From Streptomyces sp. NRRL F-5135 (GTDB taxonomy: Bacteria > Actinomycetota > Actinomycetes > Streptomycetales > Streptomycetaceae): a stretch of 64,000 bases of DNA. The notes below the pieces were generated by a model. The model had not been told where the DNA came from and searched no databases. It was given only the letters and a program-made list of their open reading frames with translations. Positions 1 through 8,081 of the stretch are shown here, one piece after another (position 1 is the first letter of the stretch; the number at the start of each line of letters is the position of its first letter). A program made the position numbers and the translations under genes. The stretch lies in contig NZ_JOHR01000006.1 of the NCBI RefSeq assembly GCF_000719775.1, positions 186,001 through 250,000 of the forward strand, read 5' to 3'.

Positions 1-620
1 TCGTGGAGGGCGGGGCGGGCGCAGATGGCCTCGAGCACGGGGGGCGTGGTGTTCAGGACGCTGATCTCCTGGCTGTGCAGGACGGTCGCGGCCTGGTCGA
101 GCAGGTGCTCGACGTACTCGTCGGCCAGTGCCCCGCGCCCGCCGCCGACCAGCCGTTTGACCCAGCGGGGGTCGAAGTCGACGGTGTGGAACACACCGCC
201 GCCCATCGCGGCGTGCCGGGCCACGTCCGAGCCGACGACGTGCGGGCCACTGGGCCCCAGGTGCAGCCAGTGGCCGGCGGCCGGCACACCGAGGTCCGTC
301 AGCCGGTCCCTCGCCCAGGCGAGCATCCGGCCGCGCGCCTCGCTGTCGACGATGCGTTTGGGGGTGCCGGTGGTTCCGCCCGACTCGAAGACCCGGAAGG
401 GCCGCTCCCGCAGTCCCCGGGGCACGAGGTCGGTCACCGGGACCGTACGCAGTTCCTCGCTGACGTCCGGGAAACGGAGCAGGTCCCGTGCCGTGGAGAC
501 GTCCCGGACGGGGTCGAAACCCAGTCCGGGACGTCTTTCCAGCCAGAACGGCGAGCCCGTGTCGGGGTCGAAGTGCCACGCCACCATCCTGCGCACGTGG
601 CTGTCGAATTCGGTCGTCAC
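1..620 (-). CDS. PaaK-like carboxylic acid:AMP ligase, partial (cut by left edge)
   Basis: The N-terminal 206 codons of a leftward gene starting at GTG 620 are visible; the rest lies outside the window. The protein opens TTEFDSHVRRMVAWHFDPDTG and near residue 75 has the glycine/threonine-rich adenylate-forming motif ESGGTTGTPKR, the signature of phenylacetate-CoA-ligase-type acyl adenylating enzymes. It probably activates an aromatic acid as acyl-AMP (then thioester or amide). Its start lies 78 nt after the end of the MFS gene on the same strand, so it is likely co-transcribed with the transporter and the FAD oxidase. It is a second PaaK-like ligase besides the one at 5943-7310, so the pathway probably activates more than one acid. 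Family call is firm, substrate unknown. Confidence 0.8.
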   Translation of the reverse strand, partial: MTTEFDSHVRRMVAWHFDPDTGSPFWLERRPGLGFDPVRDVSTARDLLRFPDVSEELRTVPVTDLVPRGLRERPFRVFESGGTTGTPKRIVDSEARGRMLAWARDRLTDLGVPAAGHWLHLGPSGPHVVGSDVARHAAMGGGVFHTVDFDPRWVKRLVGGGRGALADEYVEHLLDQAATVLHSQEISVLNTTPPVLEAICARPALH

Positions 621-697
621 GGTGCCTCACCTCTCTCAAGCGTCGACCGGCGCGCCCCATCGTGGGGGCGGGCACGTATCGGACGCGTATCGAGCGG

Positions 698-2077
698 CTA
701 TCGAGGCGGCCCCTGCGGGCCCGGGGCCGCGCGCGGCAGTGTGAGGGCGAACACCGCGCCCAGCAGCGGGAAGACGGCCACGACGGCCAGCACCGAAGCC
801 AGTTCCATGGACTTGGCCAGGGCCCCCGCGACGGCGGAGCCGACGCCGCCGCCCACGAAGAACGTCAGGTTCAGCAGCGCCACGGCCCCGCCCCGCCGCT
901 GGGGTGCGGTACGGGCCGAGAGCAGGCCCGTGGTGACCACCTGGGTGACCGCGAAGGCCGCGAAGCCGAGGGACGCTCCGAGGACCACGAAGACGGGGCC
1001 GCCGTCCAGGAGGCCGGCCAGCCCGAGCAGGGCGGCGCACGCCAGCGCCGTGACCGTCAGCAGGACATTGCCCCCGGCGCCCGCCAGGCTGCTGGCGTAC
1101 CGCGACAGGACCGCCCCGAGTACGGCGCCCGGCAGCAGCCACAGCCCCACCGAGAGCACGTCCCAGCCGTGTCCGCGCACCAAGAGCTGCGGAGCGGCGT
1201 ACATCGTGCCGAACAGCCCCGCGTACACCCCGACCCCGGTGCCGGCGGCACGGACGAAGGTCAAGTCGGTGACGAGGGCGCGGGGCACGAACCCTTCGGG
1301 GTTCTTGGCCGTACGGACCACGAGCCCGGCCGCCGCGAGCACCAGCAGGACAGCGACGACGGTGACCGCCGGGGCCGAGAGCGACAGCGCCGAGGACTGG
1401 ATCAGGATGAGGAAGCAGGCCGCGGTCACCGTGAGCAGCAGCGCCCCCGTCCCGTCGACGGAACGGCCGGTGCCGGGGCGCGTGGCCGCCTGGCGCAGCA
1501 CCAGGGGCAGCGCGAGCAGCGAGAGCACCGGCAGGACCAGGGTCGGCCGCCAGCCGAACCACTCGGTGACCACCCCGCCGGCCAGGGTCGCCCCGGCGGA
1601 GAACAGCGACATGGTGGCACCGAAGATCGCGAGGATGCCGGGCCGTTGCCGCGGGGTGGCCGAGGCGGCGAGAGCGAGCGCGGCCGAGGACATGGCGCCG
1701 GAGCCGGCGGCGAGCAGGAACCGGCCCGCGACGAGCACACCGATACCCGGCGCCACGAGGCAGACCACGGCGCCCGCCGCCAGGATCAGGCCGCCGGTGA
1801 GCAGGATGAAGCGGATGCCGCGCGCGTCGGCCACTCGGCCGGCCAATGCCGTGCCGATGCCGAGGGCGAGGGCGTGCGCGGTGAGCACCCAGGCCGCGGC
1901 GGACGGGCTGGTGCCCAGCGCGCGGACGACGTCGGGCAGGGCCACCCCCGCCGCCGTCACGCCGAAGATGGCCGGGCCGAACAGGGCGCCCAGGCGCAGG
2001 CCCGTGGAGCGCGCGCTCGGCTCGGGGAGGGACGGCGGCCCCGGATGGGTCCTCGCCGCCTGGTTCTCGGTGGTCAC
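698..2077 (-). CDS. MFS drug-efflux transporter (DHA2-like)
   Basis: A 459-residue membrane protein with about 14 hydrophobic helices, starting at GTG 2077. The start overlaps the stop of the upstream FAD oxidase (GTGA), so the two are translationally coupled. Helix 1 is near residues 28-48. The cytoplasmic loop after helix 2 (GRVADARGIRFIL, about 78-90) matches the conserved MFS motif A region. It ends in a short charged tail (LPRAAPGPQGPPR). Position among biosynthetic genes suggests export of the aromatic product or self-resistance. A second, unrelated MFS pump is at 38136-39683. Confidence 0.85.
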   Translation of the reverse strand: MTTENQAARTHPGPPSLPEPSARSTGLRLGALFGPAIFGVTAAGVALPDVVRALGTSPSAAAWVLTAHALALGIGTALAGRVADARGIRFILLTGGLILAAGAVVCLVAPGIGVLVAGRFLLAAGSGAMSSAALALAASATPRQRPGILAIFGATMSLFSAGATLAGGVVTEWFGWRPTLVLPVLSLLALPLVLRQAATRPGTGRSVDGTGALLLTVTAACFLILIQSSALSLSAPAVTVVAVLLVLAAAGLVVRTAKNPEGFVPRALVTDLTFVRAAGTGVGVYAGLFGTMYAAPQLLVRGHGWDVLSVGLWLLPGAVLGAVLSRYASSLAGAGGNVLLTVTALACAALLGLAGLLDGGPVFVVLGASLGFAAFAVTQVVTTGLLSARTAPQRRGGAVALLNLTFFVGGGVGSAVAGALAKSMELASVLAVVAVFPLLGAVFALTLPRAAPGPQGPPR

Positions 2078-3471
2078 GGGAGTCTCCGTTCTGGCCCCGT
2101 CAGGCCTGGGCCGGGGAGGATGTTGTGGTTGAAGCGGAAGAGGTTGTGCGGGTCGTAGCGGCGTTTGACGCGCACCAGCCGCTCGTAGGTCTCCGGGTCG
2201 AACAGCCGCCGGGCGTCGCCGACGGTGTCGGGGCCGGTGAGGAAGTTGACGTAGGCGCGGCCGGTGCCCCAGGGCTCCAGTGCGGCCGTCACGGACCTGG
2301 CCGGGTCGGCCGGGCCGGCGGGCGGCGAGACGGTGGTCAGGGTGAAGGCCGCGGCACGGTTGCCCACCGCGTTGGGCACCGGCGCGGGCCTGCCGACGGC
2401 GCCGCCGAGGTGGCGCAGCTCCACGACGAAGGCGGGGCAGCCGCTGCCGGCCCCGGCGACCTCCAGCAGGCGCCGGCAGGCCGCCTCGTCGAGCCTGTCC
2501 AGCAGGATCGAGCGCTCGTGGTAAGGCGTCGGCTCGACGGGGTCCATATGGATCTCGCCGACGTCGGTGTACGGCATCTCGCGCACGGTGTCCAGGACGG
2601 TGGGCGCGACGGCGCGCAGCGGCGCGAGCAGCTTCTCGCCGTCCCCCGGCGTGCCCAGGAAGGCCACGCGGACATGAACGGTGAGCCGGCCCCGCAGCGG
2701 CTCGGGGATGAAGGGGGCGTCGGGCAGCCGCAGCAGGGCCAGCGACGAGGTCATCTCCTCGGGCAGGTCCTCCGTCCGGTCGCGCCAGGCCGCCAGCACC
2801 GGCTCCGCGGCGTCGCCCGCGAAGAACAGTCCGCCGGCGTAGAGCGTGGTGACGGGCACCAGGCCGAACTCGATGGCGGTGACGACTCCGAAGTTGCCCT
2901 TTCCACCACGCAGCGCCCAGAAAAGGTCGGCATGACGTCGGGGGGTGGCCTCACGCGTCTCTCCTTCGGCGGTGACGACATGGATCCGGGTGACGCGGTC
3001 GGCGGCGTAGCCGTAGCGGCGGGCGAGTGGTCCGAGCCCGCCGCCGAGGGTGTAGCCGACCACGCCGACCAGCGGGGACGAGCCGTTCAGCGGGGCCAGT
3101 CCGTGGTGGGCCGCGGCCTTGATGACCTGGTGCCACTGGGCGCCGGCCTCCGCCCGGGCGATCCGGGCGACGGGGTCGACGGCCACCGCGTCCATCCGCC
3201 GCGTGCTGATCAGCAGCCCGCCGTCGGCCGGGGTGGCCACGCCGTGCCCGGTGGCCTGCACGGCGACGGGCAGCCGGTGCCCGGCCGCGTACCGGACCGC
3301 CTCCTCGATGTCCTCCCGCCGCTCGGCCGCGACGATCAGGGCGGGCCGGTGGACCCCGATGGCGTTGAACGGGGCGATCTCCTCGTCCCATCCGGCGTCA
3401 CCGGGGGCGAGCACCGCTCCCCGGACCCGGCTGCCGAGTTCGGTGCGGTCAGGGCGGTGGGCAACTGACAT
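2074..3471 (-). CDS. FAD-linked oxidase, berberine-bridge-enzyme type
   Basis: A 465-residue protein in the FAD_binding_4/BBE family. ATG 3471 is chosen over upstream in-frame codons because AGGGG lies just before it and because the family's N-terminus begins here. Residues 40-210 form the PCMH FAD domain; His76 in the ATGHG segment is the expected covalent FAD-histidyl residue. The second covalent site, usually a Cys in the family, is replaced (NGSSPLVG), so only single FAD linkage is predicted. The C-terminal BBE motif YDPHNLFRFNHNILP is intact. Such enzymes oxidise alcohols, amines or phenols using O2, so oxidation of an aminophenol or alcohol intermediate is plausible. It is coupled to the MFS gene and divergent from the LuxR gene. 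Confidence 0.85.
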   Translation of the reverse strand: MSVAHRPDRTELGSRVRGAVLAPGDAGWDEEIAPFNAIGVHRPALIVAAERREDIEEAVRYAAGHRLPVAVQATGHGVATPADGGLLISTRRMDAVAVDPVARIARAEAGAQWHQVIKAAAHHGLAPLNGSSPLVGVVGYTLGGGLGPLARRYGYAADRVTRIHVVTAEGETREATPRRHADLFWALRGGKGNFGVVTAIEFGLVPVTTLYAGGLFFAGDAAEPVLAAWRDRTEDLPEEMTSSLALLRLPDAPFIPEPLRGRLTVHVRVAFLGTPGDGEKLLAPLRAVAPTVLDTVREMPYTDVGEIHMDPVEPTPYHERSILLDRLDEAACRRLLEVAGAGSGCPAFVVELRHLGGAVGRPAPVPNAVGNRAAAFTLTTVSPPAGPADPARSVTAALEPWGTGRAYVNFLTGPDTVGDARRLFDPETYERLVRVKRRYDPHNLFRFNHNILPGPGLTGPERRLP

Positions 3472-3537
3472 GTGGGGCCCCTTCTCATGGTCCTTGGCAC
3501 GCTCAGCAGTCTTCGCCGCCGTGTCCGCCCGGCCCAT

Positions 3538-3551
3538 CCCTCGATTGAGGG
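3538..3551. promoter_or_regulatory. Inverted repeat in divergent promoter region
   Basis: CCCTCGATTGAGGG has 5-bp arms (CCCTC/GAGGG) around GATT, 66 nt upstream of the FAD oxidase start. It lies in the 187-bp region shared with the divergent LuxR gene. Its dyad form resembles LuxR-family sites, but no binding evidence exists here. Confidence 0.3.
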
Positions 3552-3607
3552 GTCGTGCCGGGGAATAGGCTTGTGGGGGTGGCCGGTTGAGCGCTGTGAT
3601 GGCATGT

Positions 3608-3623
3608 GGCGTCATATGACGCC
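3608..3623. promoter_or_regulatory. Perfect 16-bp palindrome upstream of the luxR-type gene
   Basis: GGCGTCATATGACGCC is self-complementary over all 16 bases and ends 35 nt before the LuxR-type ATG at 3659. A perfect palindrome of this length between two divergent genes, one a regulator, is a strong candidate operator, for example for autoregulation. Confidence 0.45.
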
Positions 3624-3658
3624 GTGTCCGGCGCCGCGGAAGGGCGGGAGGCCCGCAC

Positions 3659-4819
3659 ATGTCCCAGAGCACGGTCGACGCCCGTTCGAACCGGGCGGAG
3701 TTACTGGCCCGCGCGGAGCGGGCGCCGCACGCGCTGAGCATGTTCGCGGACGTGTCCGAGCGTCTGCGGCGGCTCCTGCCGTACGACGCGGCTGTGTGGC
3801 GTGTCACGGACCCCGAGACGGGCATCATGACGGCGCCCGTGCACGCCGAGAACATCGACGACAAGGGCTGTGCGAACTACTGGGAGATCGAGCTCTTCAC
3901 GGAGCGCGTCAATCTCTACAGCGAGCTGGCACAGGCGCCGGTGCCCGTCGCGGGACTGCGCGCGAGCACCGCCGGCGATCCCGGGCGCAGCGCCGTCTAC
4001 CGGGACTTCATGTGTCCGCGCGGACTGCACGACGAACTGCGGGTGGTGCTCAGGGTGGGCGGGCGGCCCCAGGGCACGGTGAGCCTGTTCCGGTCGCGGG
4101 GCCGACGGGCCTTCGACTCCGACGACACCGCGTTCGTCTCTTCCCTGGTCACACCCCTGGCCAAGCGGCTGCGCTCGTACGCGGAGCCGAGGCCGGCCGG
4201 TCCGCCACCGGCGGTGCCGAACGGGGCCGACGCGGCCGCCGGGCCCGGGCTGCTCTTCTTCGACCCCACCGGAGCGCTGGTGTCGGTGAACGACGAGGCA
4301 CGCCTGTTCCTGGCGGAGCTGCCCGCGGGACCTTCCGCGCCGAGCGCACTGGGCCTGCGGGTGCCGGCCTGGCTGCACACCGTCGCGATCCGGGCGCGCG
4401 CGGCCTCGCGGGAGCGCGACCGCGCCACGGCCCGGATCAGACTGCGCACGCGGAGCGGCCGGTGGCTGGTGTGCCACGCGACGTGCATGCGGCAGGCCGA
4501 CGGTTCGGTCGGCGGTTCCGCCGTGGTGCTCGAACCGGCGAAGGTGTCCGACGTGATGCCGCTGGTCGCCGACGCCTGTGAACTGTCCGAACGTGAACTG
4601 CAGGTGACGTCCTGTGTGGCCCGGGGACTGTCGACCGAGAAGATAGCCGCTCAGCTCTTCCTCTCCCCGCACACCGTGCGCGACCACATCAAGGCGATCT
4701 TCGAGAAGACGGGCGTGTCCTCACGCGGGGAACTCGTCGGCCTGCTGTTCATCGACCACTACCGGCCGGCGGTGGCCGGCGGGGAGGCGAACGAAGCGGC
4801 GTCGATCACGAAGCGGTAG
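3659..4819 (+). CDS. LuxR-family transcriptional regulator with GAF/PAS-like N-terminus (TTA codon)
   Basis: A 386-residue regulator. Residues about 20-180 resemble a GAF-like sensor (ending FDSDDTAFVSSLVTPLAKRLR), residues about 195-300 contain a PAS-like stretch (LLFFDPTGALVSVNDEA), and residues about 308-365 are a LuxR helix-turn-helix (LSERELQVTSCVARGLSTEK, then SPHTVRDHIKAIFEKTG). Codon 15 is TTA (3701-3703), the rare leucine codon read by bldA tRNA, so translation is probably delayed to development. It is divergent from the FAD oxidase, with two palindromes between. Its last 61 bp overlap antisense the end of the alcohol dehydrogenase gene. Probably a cluster-situated regulator. Confidence 0.88.
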   Translation: MSQSTVDARSNRAELLARAERAPHALSMFADVSERLRRLLPYDAAVWRVTDPETGIMTAPVHAENIDDKGCANYWEIELFTERVNLYSELAQAPVPVAGLRASTAGDPGRSAVYRDFMCPRGLHDELRVVLRVGGRPQGTVSLFRSRGRRAFDSDDTAFVSSLVTPLAKRLRSYAEPRPAGPPPAVPNGADAAAGPGLLFFDPTGALVSVNDEARLFLAELPAGPSAPSALGLRVPAWLHTVAIRARAASRERDRATARIRLRTRSGRWLVCHATCMRQADGSVGGSAVVLEPAKVSDVMPLVADACELSERELQVTSCVARGLSTEKIAAQLFLSPHTVRDHIKAIFEKTGVSSRGELVGLLFIDHYRPAVAGGEANEAASITKR

Positions 4820-5829
4820 CGCACGTCCCCCGTCCCCAGTCTGCCGAGGGCCTCGTTGAGGCCGGCCGCGGACACCTTCTCGGTCTCGGCGACGACCGAG
4901 TGCCGGGCGCAGAAGTCCAGGGTGCGCTGGGTCTCCGCGATACCGCCGAACAGCGAGCCCTCGACGGAGCGGCGGCCCAGCAGGAGTGAGAACATCCCGA
5001 AGGTGACGGGGCGTTCGGGGACCCCGAGCCCGACGAGAGTGCCGTCCAGGCCGAGCAGGCGCAGATGGGCGTCCAGGTCGATGTCCCCGGAGACCGTGTT
5101 GAGGATCAGGTCGAAGGAGCCCGCCAGTTTCTCGAACACCTCGGGATCGGAGGTGGCGTGGAGCGCTGTGGCGCCGAGGCGCAGCGCGTCGTCCTTCTTG
5201 CGCGGCGACCGGCTGAGCACGGTGACCTCGGCGCCCATGGCGTGGGCGATCCGTACGGCGAGGTGCCCCACGCCGCCCAGGCCGACGACCGCGACCCGGG
5301 TCCCGGCCGTCACCCCGTGCCGGGCGAGCGGGGCGTAGGCGGTGACACCCGCGCACAGCAGGGGCGCGGCACGGTCGAGGGGGAGGGCGTCCGGTACGCG
5401 TACCGCGTACCGCTCGTCGACGACGAGATGGGTGCTGTAGCCGCCGTGGTTGGGTTCGCCCCGGTCGTCGCGGGAGTTGTACGTGGCGGTGTGCCCCCTG
5501 GCGCAGTACTGCTCGTCGCCCCGGAGACAGGCGGGACACCGGCGGCAGGAGTCGATCAGGCAGCCGACGCCCACCCGGTCCCCCACCGCGTACCGGGTCA
5601 CGGCCGGGCCCACCGCCGTGACCGTGCCGGTGATCTCGTGGCCGGGCACGAGGGGGAAGATCCCGGGCCCCCAGTCCGAGCGGAGGTGGTGCAGGTCGGT
5701 ATGGCAGATGCCGGTGTACGCGATCTCGATGAGGATGTCGTGGTCACCGGGGTCGCGCCGGGTGATGGTGATGGGTTCCAGGGGGGCGCCGGGAGCGGGC
5801 GCCGCCCAGGCGGGAACGGTGAGGGGCAT
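4759..5829 (-). CDS. Zinc-dependent NAD(P)-alcohol dehydrogenase, cinnamyl-alcohol/YahK type
   Basis: A 356-residue medium-chain dehydrogenase. Catalytic zinc ligands are visible in GICHTDLHH (Cys, about residue 40) and PGHEITG (His-Glu). The structural-zinc loop is CRRCPACLRGDEQYC (about 96-110) and the Rossmann motif is VVGLGGVGHLA (about 177-187). It reduces aldehydes to alcohols or the reverse. It is the last gene of the leftward 3,4-AHBA operon, 113 nt beyond the PaaK-like ligase; that gap contains three GGCGTCAG copies. It could act on an aryl aldehyde made from an activated aminohydroxybenzoate, as grixazone-type pathways pass through an aldehyde, but no acid reductase is visible here. 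The tail overlaps the LuxR gene. Confidence 0.85.
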   Translation of the reverse strand: MPLTVPAWAAPAPGAPLEPITITRRDPGDHDILIEIAYTGICHTDLHHLRSDWGPGIFPLVPGHEITGTVTAVGPAVTRYAVGDRVGVGCLIDSCRRCPACLRGDEQYCARGHTATYNSRDDRGEPNHGGYSTHLVVDERYAVRVPDALPLDRAAPLLCAGVTAYAPLARHGVTAGTRVAVVGLGGVGHLAVRIAHAMGAEVTVLSRSPRKKDDALRLGATALHATSDPEVFEKLAGSFDLILNTVSGDIDLDAHLRLLGLDGTLVGLGVPERPVTFGMFSLLLGRRSVEGSLFGGIAETQRTLDFCARHSVVAETEKVSAAGLNEALGRLGTGDVRYRFVIDAASFASPPATAGR

Positions 5830-5942
5830 GGGATGTCTCCCGGTTGTCGGTGATGAGGGGGCGCCGGCCGTCCCGCGGGTTCATCGGCCGCGGGGGGCCC
5901 GGTGGCGGGCGTCAGGAGGAATCGGGGGGCGTCAGCGGGGCG

Positions 5943-7310
5943 TCAGTAGTAGATGAGCGCCTTGTCCCAGTCCTCCCCCGGTCCGAAGAGGCTCTTCGGT
6001 TTGACGAACTCATGGCCGCGGGTCAGCGTGTCAAGCGGGACGACGGTGCCCTCCGGCACGCCCCGTACCTCGCACGGGACGCCGAAGCGTGCCCGTGCCG
6101 CCGTGCGCAACGCCTCTGTCGCCTCGGCCCGGTGACGTTCCGGCACCTCGATCTCGATCTCCAGCAGACCCGTTCCGGCCCGGGCTCGCCAGAAGAGGAC
6201 GCCGTGGCGTGCGGGCAGTTCGAAGACGAGCCGCTCGAGGTCGTGCGGGGCGACCCTGGTACCGGCCACGGGCAAGCCGCCCGCCGTACGGCCGAGCACC
6301 CGGATCACGGGCAGCCGCCACCCGCAGCCGCACTCCTCGGGCGACACCTCGACGGTGTCCTCCAGGTCGTAGCGGACCAGGGGCATCGCCTCGCGGAACA
6401 GGGTCGTCAGGACCAGACGTCCACGACCGTGCCGGGAGCGGCGGCCGCTGCCGGGGTCGTACACCTCGGCCACGAACCGGTCGGCCCACAGGTGCAGGCG
6501 TCCCTCGGGGCATTCACCGGCGAGGCTGCCGGTCTCGGTGGAACCGTAGTCCTGGCGTACGGGCACGCCACCCCACAGCTCGGTCAGCCGGGTCCGGCGG
6601 GCCTCGGTCAGCGGCTCTCCCGCCACCAGGAAGCCGCGCAGCGCCGGGAAGTCCCGGGCGGGGTCGAGCCCCGCCGCGCGCGCGGCGGCCGCCCACAGCA
6701 GGACCTCGCTCGGCAGGCACCAGGCGATGGTCACCGCCAGGTCGCTCAGGGTCCGCACCACCCGCGCGTACGGGGTCACCAGGGAGCGGTTGTCGGCCGG
6801 CACCACGGTGGCACCGCGCAACCGGGCCGCCTGGTGTGCCTGGTGGGCGGTGGTCAGCATGGCGTACGGGGTGCGCACCATGACCGTGTCCGCGGCGCCG
6901 AGCGCGACGGCGCTCCGTACGAAGCGCGTGGTGATGTCGTACCAGTCGGCGTCGGTGAAGTACGAGGGCGTGGGTGTGCCGGAGGTGCCGCTGGACTCGT
7001 GGTAGCTGGCCAGTTCGGTGCGGTCCACGGCGAGCATGCCGAACGGGTGGGCGTCGCGGAGGTCCTCCTTGGTGGTGAGGGGCAGGCGCGCCAGATCGGC
7101 GAAGGCGGGTGAAGCGGGCAGGCCCCGCAGCCGCGGCGCGAGAAAGGGCGAGGTGCGCGCCCGGGCGAGCGCGGCGGGCAGCGCCCGGTCCTGGAGTGCG
7201 TAGAGTTCGTCCAGCGAGGCCCACTGCCCGAGTTCGGGCAGTGGCCGCGCCGTCGGGTGCGACGTGGGACGGGCGGTGCCGCGCGCTGTGACGTCGGCCG
7301 TGGGATTCAT
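5943..7310 (-). CDS. PaaK-like aryl-acid:AMP/CoA ligase
   Basis: A 455-residue adenylate-forming enzyme. ATG 7310 is preferred (MNPTADVTARG) because GGAGGGA lies 8 nt upstream. The core motif SSGTSGTPTPSYFT (about 106-119) is the phosphate loop, and the region with QDYGSTETGSL (about 250-260) is the second adenylation motif. It activates an aromatic acid with ATP. Only 2 nt separate it from the amidohydrolase; in benzoxazole pathways (nataxazole, A33853) a CoA-ligase works with an amidohydrolase to join and cyclise aminohydroxybenzoates, so this pair is a candidate equivalent. Substrate could be 3,4-AHBA or 3-hydroxyanthranilate (inference). Confidence 0.83.
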   Translation of the reverse strand: MNPTADVTARGTARPTSHPTARPLPELGQWASLDELYALQDRALPAALARARTSPFLAPRLRGLPASPAFADLARLPLTTKEDLRDAHPFGMLAVDRTELASYHESSGTSGTPTPSYFTDADWYDITTRFVRSAVALGAADTVMVRTPYAMLTTAHQAHQAARLRGATVVPADNRSLVTPYARVVRTLSDLAVTIAWCLPSEVLLWAAAARAAGLDPARDFPALRGFLVAGEPLTEARRTRLTELWGGVPVRQDYGSTETGSLAGECPEGRLHLWADRFVAEVYDPGSGRRSRHGRGRLVLTTLFREAMPLVRYDLEDTVEVSPEECGCGWRLPVIRVLGRTAGGLPVAGTRVAPHDLERLVFELPARHGVLFWRARAGTGLLEIEIEVPERHRAEATEALRTAARARFGVPCEVRGVPEGTVVPLDTLTRGHEFVKPKSLFGPGEDWDKALIYY

Positions 7311-7312
7311 CG

Positions 7313-8077
7313 TCAGGTCCCTCCGAGAAGTGCGCTCGTGTTCTCCCAGGCGACCCGGCGCCATTCCCGGCCGGTCAGGCCGAGGGAGCGGTACTTGGCC
7401 AGCTCGACGCTCGGGTGCTGCAACGGGTACTCGGTGCCGAACAGCACCCGGGCCGGGCCCAGCCGGTCCAGCGCGGCACGCACGACCGCGGAGTACCCGC
7501 CGGAGGTCTCCAGGACCACATTGGGCAGCGGGGAGATCAGGTCGATGCCGTACAGGTCCATGTCTCCCACGCCCGCGTGGCCGAGGACGAAGGTGACACG
7601 GGGGAAACCGCGCGCCAGCGTCACCAGGTCGGCCACACCGAATCCGGGCCGGTGCACGCAGTGCAGATAGACGCCGTGCCCGTACTCCTCGGCGAGCGCG
7701 GCCAGCGAGGCGTGCCTGCGGTCGGTCAGCGGCACCCCGTGCACGGACGGCGCGAGCTTCAGACCGTGGAAGTGCCGGCCTTCGGCCCGGTAGTCCGCGC
7801 CCGCGCGGTGCGGGTTGGCGAAGAAGAAGGGGACGAGCCGGCCGCCGGCGCGGTCGCAGGCCCGGCGTACGCCGTCGTTGTCGGCGTCGCGGTCGACCCA
7901 GCCGCCCTCGATGATCTGCCGGGACAGCAGGTCGGGATCGACCACACCGCCGGCCACGACGACGGCGCGATCGATCCCACAGCTGTCCATGACCTCGAGG
8001 AGCCGGTCCGCGGCGCCCTCGCCCGATGCCAGATGAGCGTGCGCGTCGAAGATCCGCTGGTGCCCCGTCGTGGTCAT
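7313..8077 (-). CDS. Amidohydrolase-family TIM-barrel protein (candidate benzoxazole cyclase)
   Basis: A 254-residue member of the amidohydrolase_2 group. Metal-site features are FDAHAHL (HxH, about 10-16), YLHCVHRPG (His, about 136-144), FVLGHAG (His, about 165) and LFGTEYPLQHP (acidic residue, about 220). It lies 4 nt after the DHQ-synthase-like gene and 2 nt before the ligase. Amidohydrolases of this type in nataxazole and A33853 clusters form benzoxazole rings from aminophenol amides or esters; elsewhere the family catalyses decarboxylations or hydrolyses, so a decarboxylase such as a 2-amino-3-carboxymuconate decarboxylase relative cannot be excluded. Confidence 0.8.
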   Translation of the reverse strand: MTTTGHQRIFDAHAHLASGEGAADRLLEVMDSCGIDRAVVVAGGVVDPDLLSRQIIEGGWVDRDADNDGVRRACDRAGGRLVPFFFANPHRAGADYRAEGRHFHGLKLAPSVHGVPLTDRRHASLAALAEEYGHGVYLHCVHRPGFGVADLVTLARGFPRVTFVLGHAGVGDMDLYGIDLISPLPNVVLETSGGYSAVVRAALDRLGPARVLFGTEYPLQHPSVELAKYRSLGLTGREWRRVAWENTSALLGGT

Positions 8078-8081
8078 GTGC

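Noticed and set aside
3..2158. Long plus-strand open frames over the left edge
   Set aside because: Antisense to the partial ligase and the MFS gene, with low-complexity composition and no family features.
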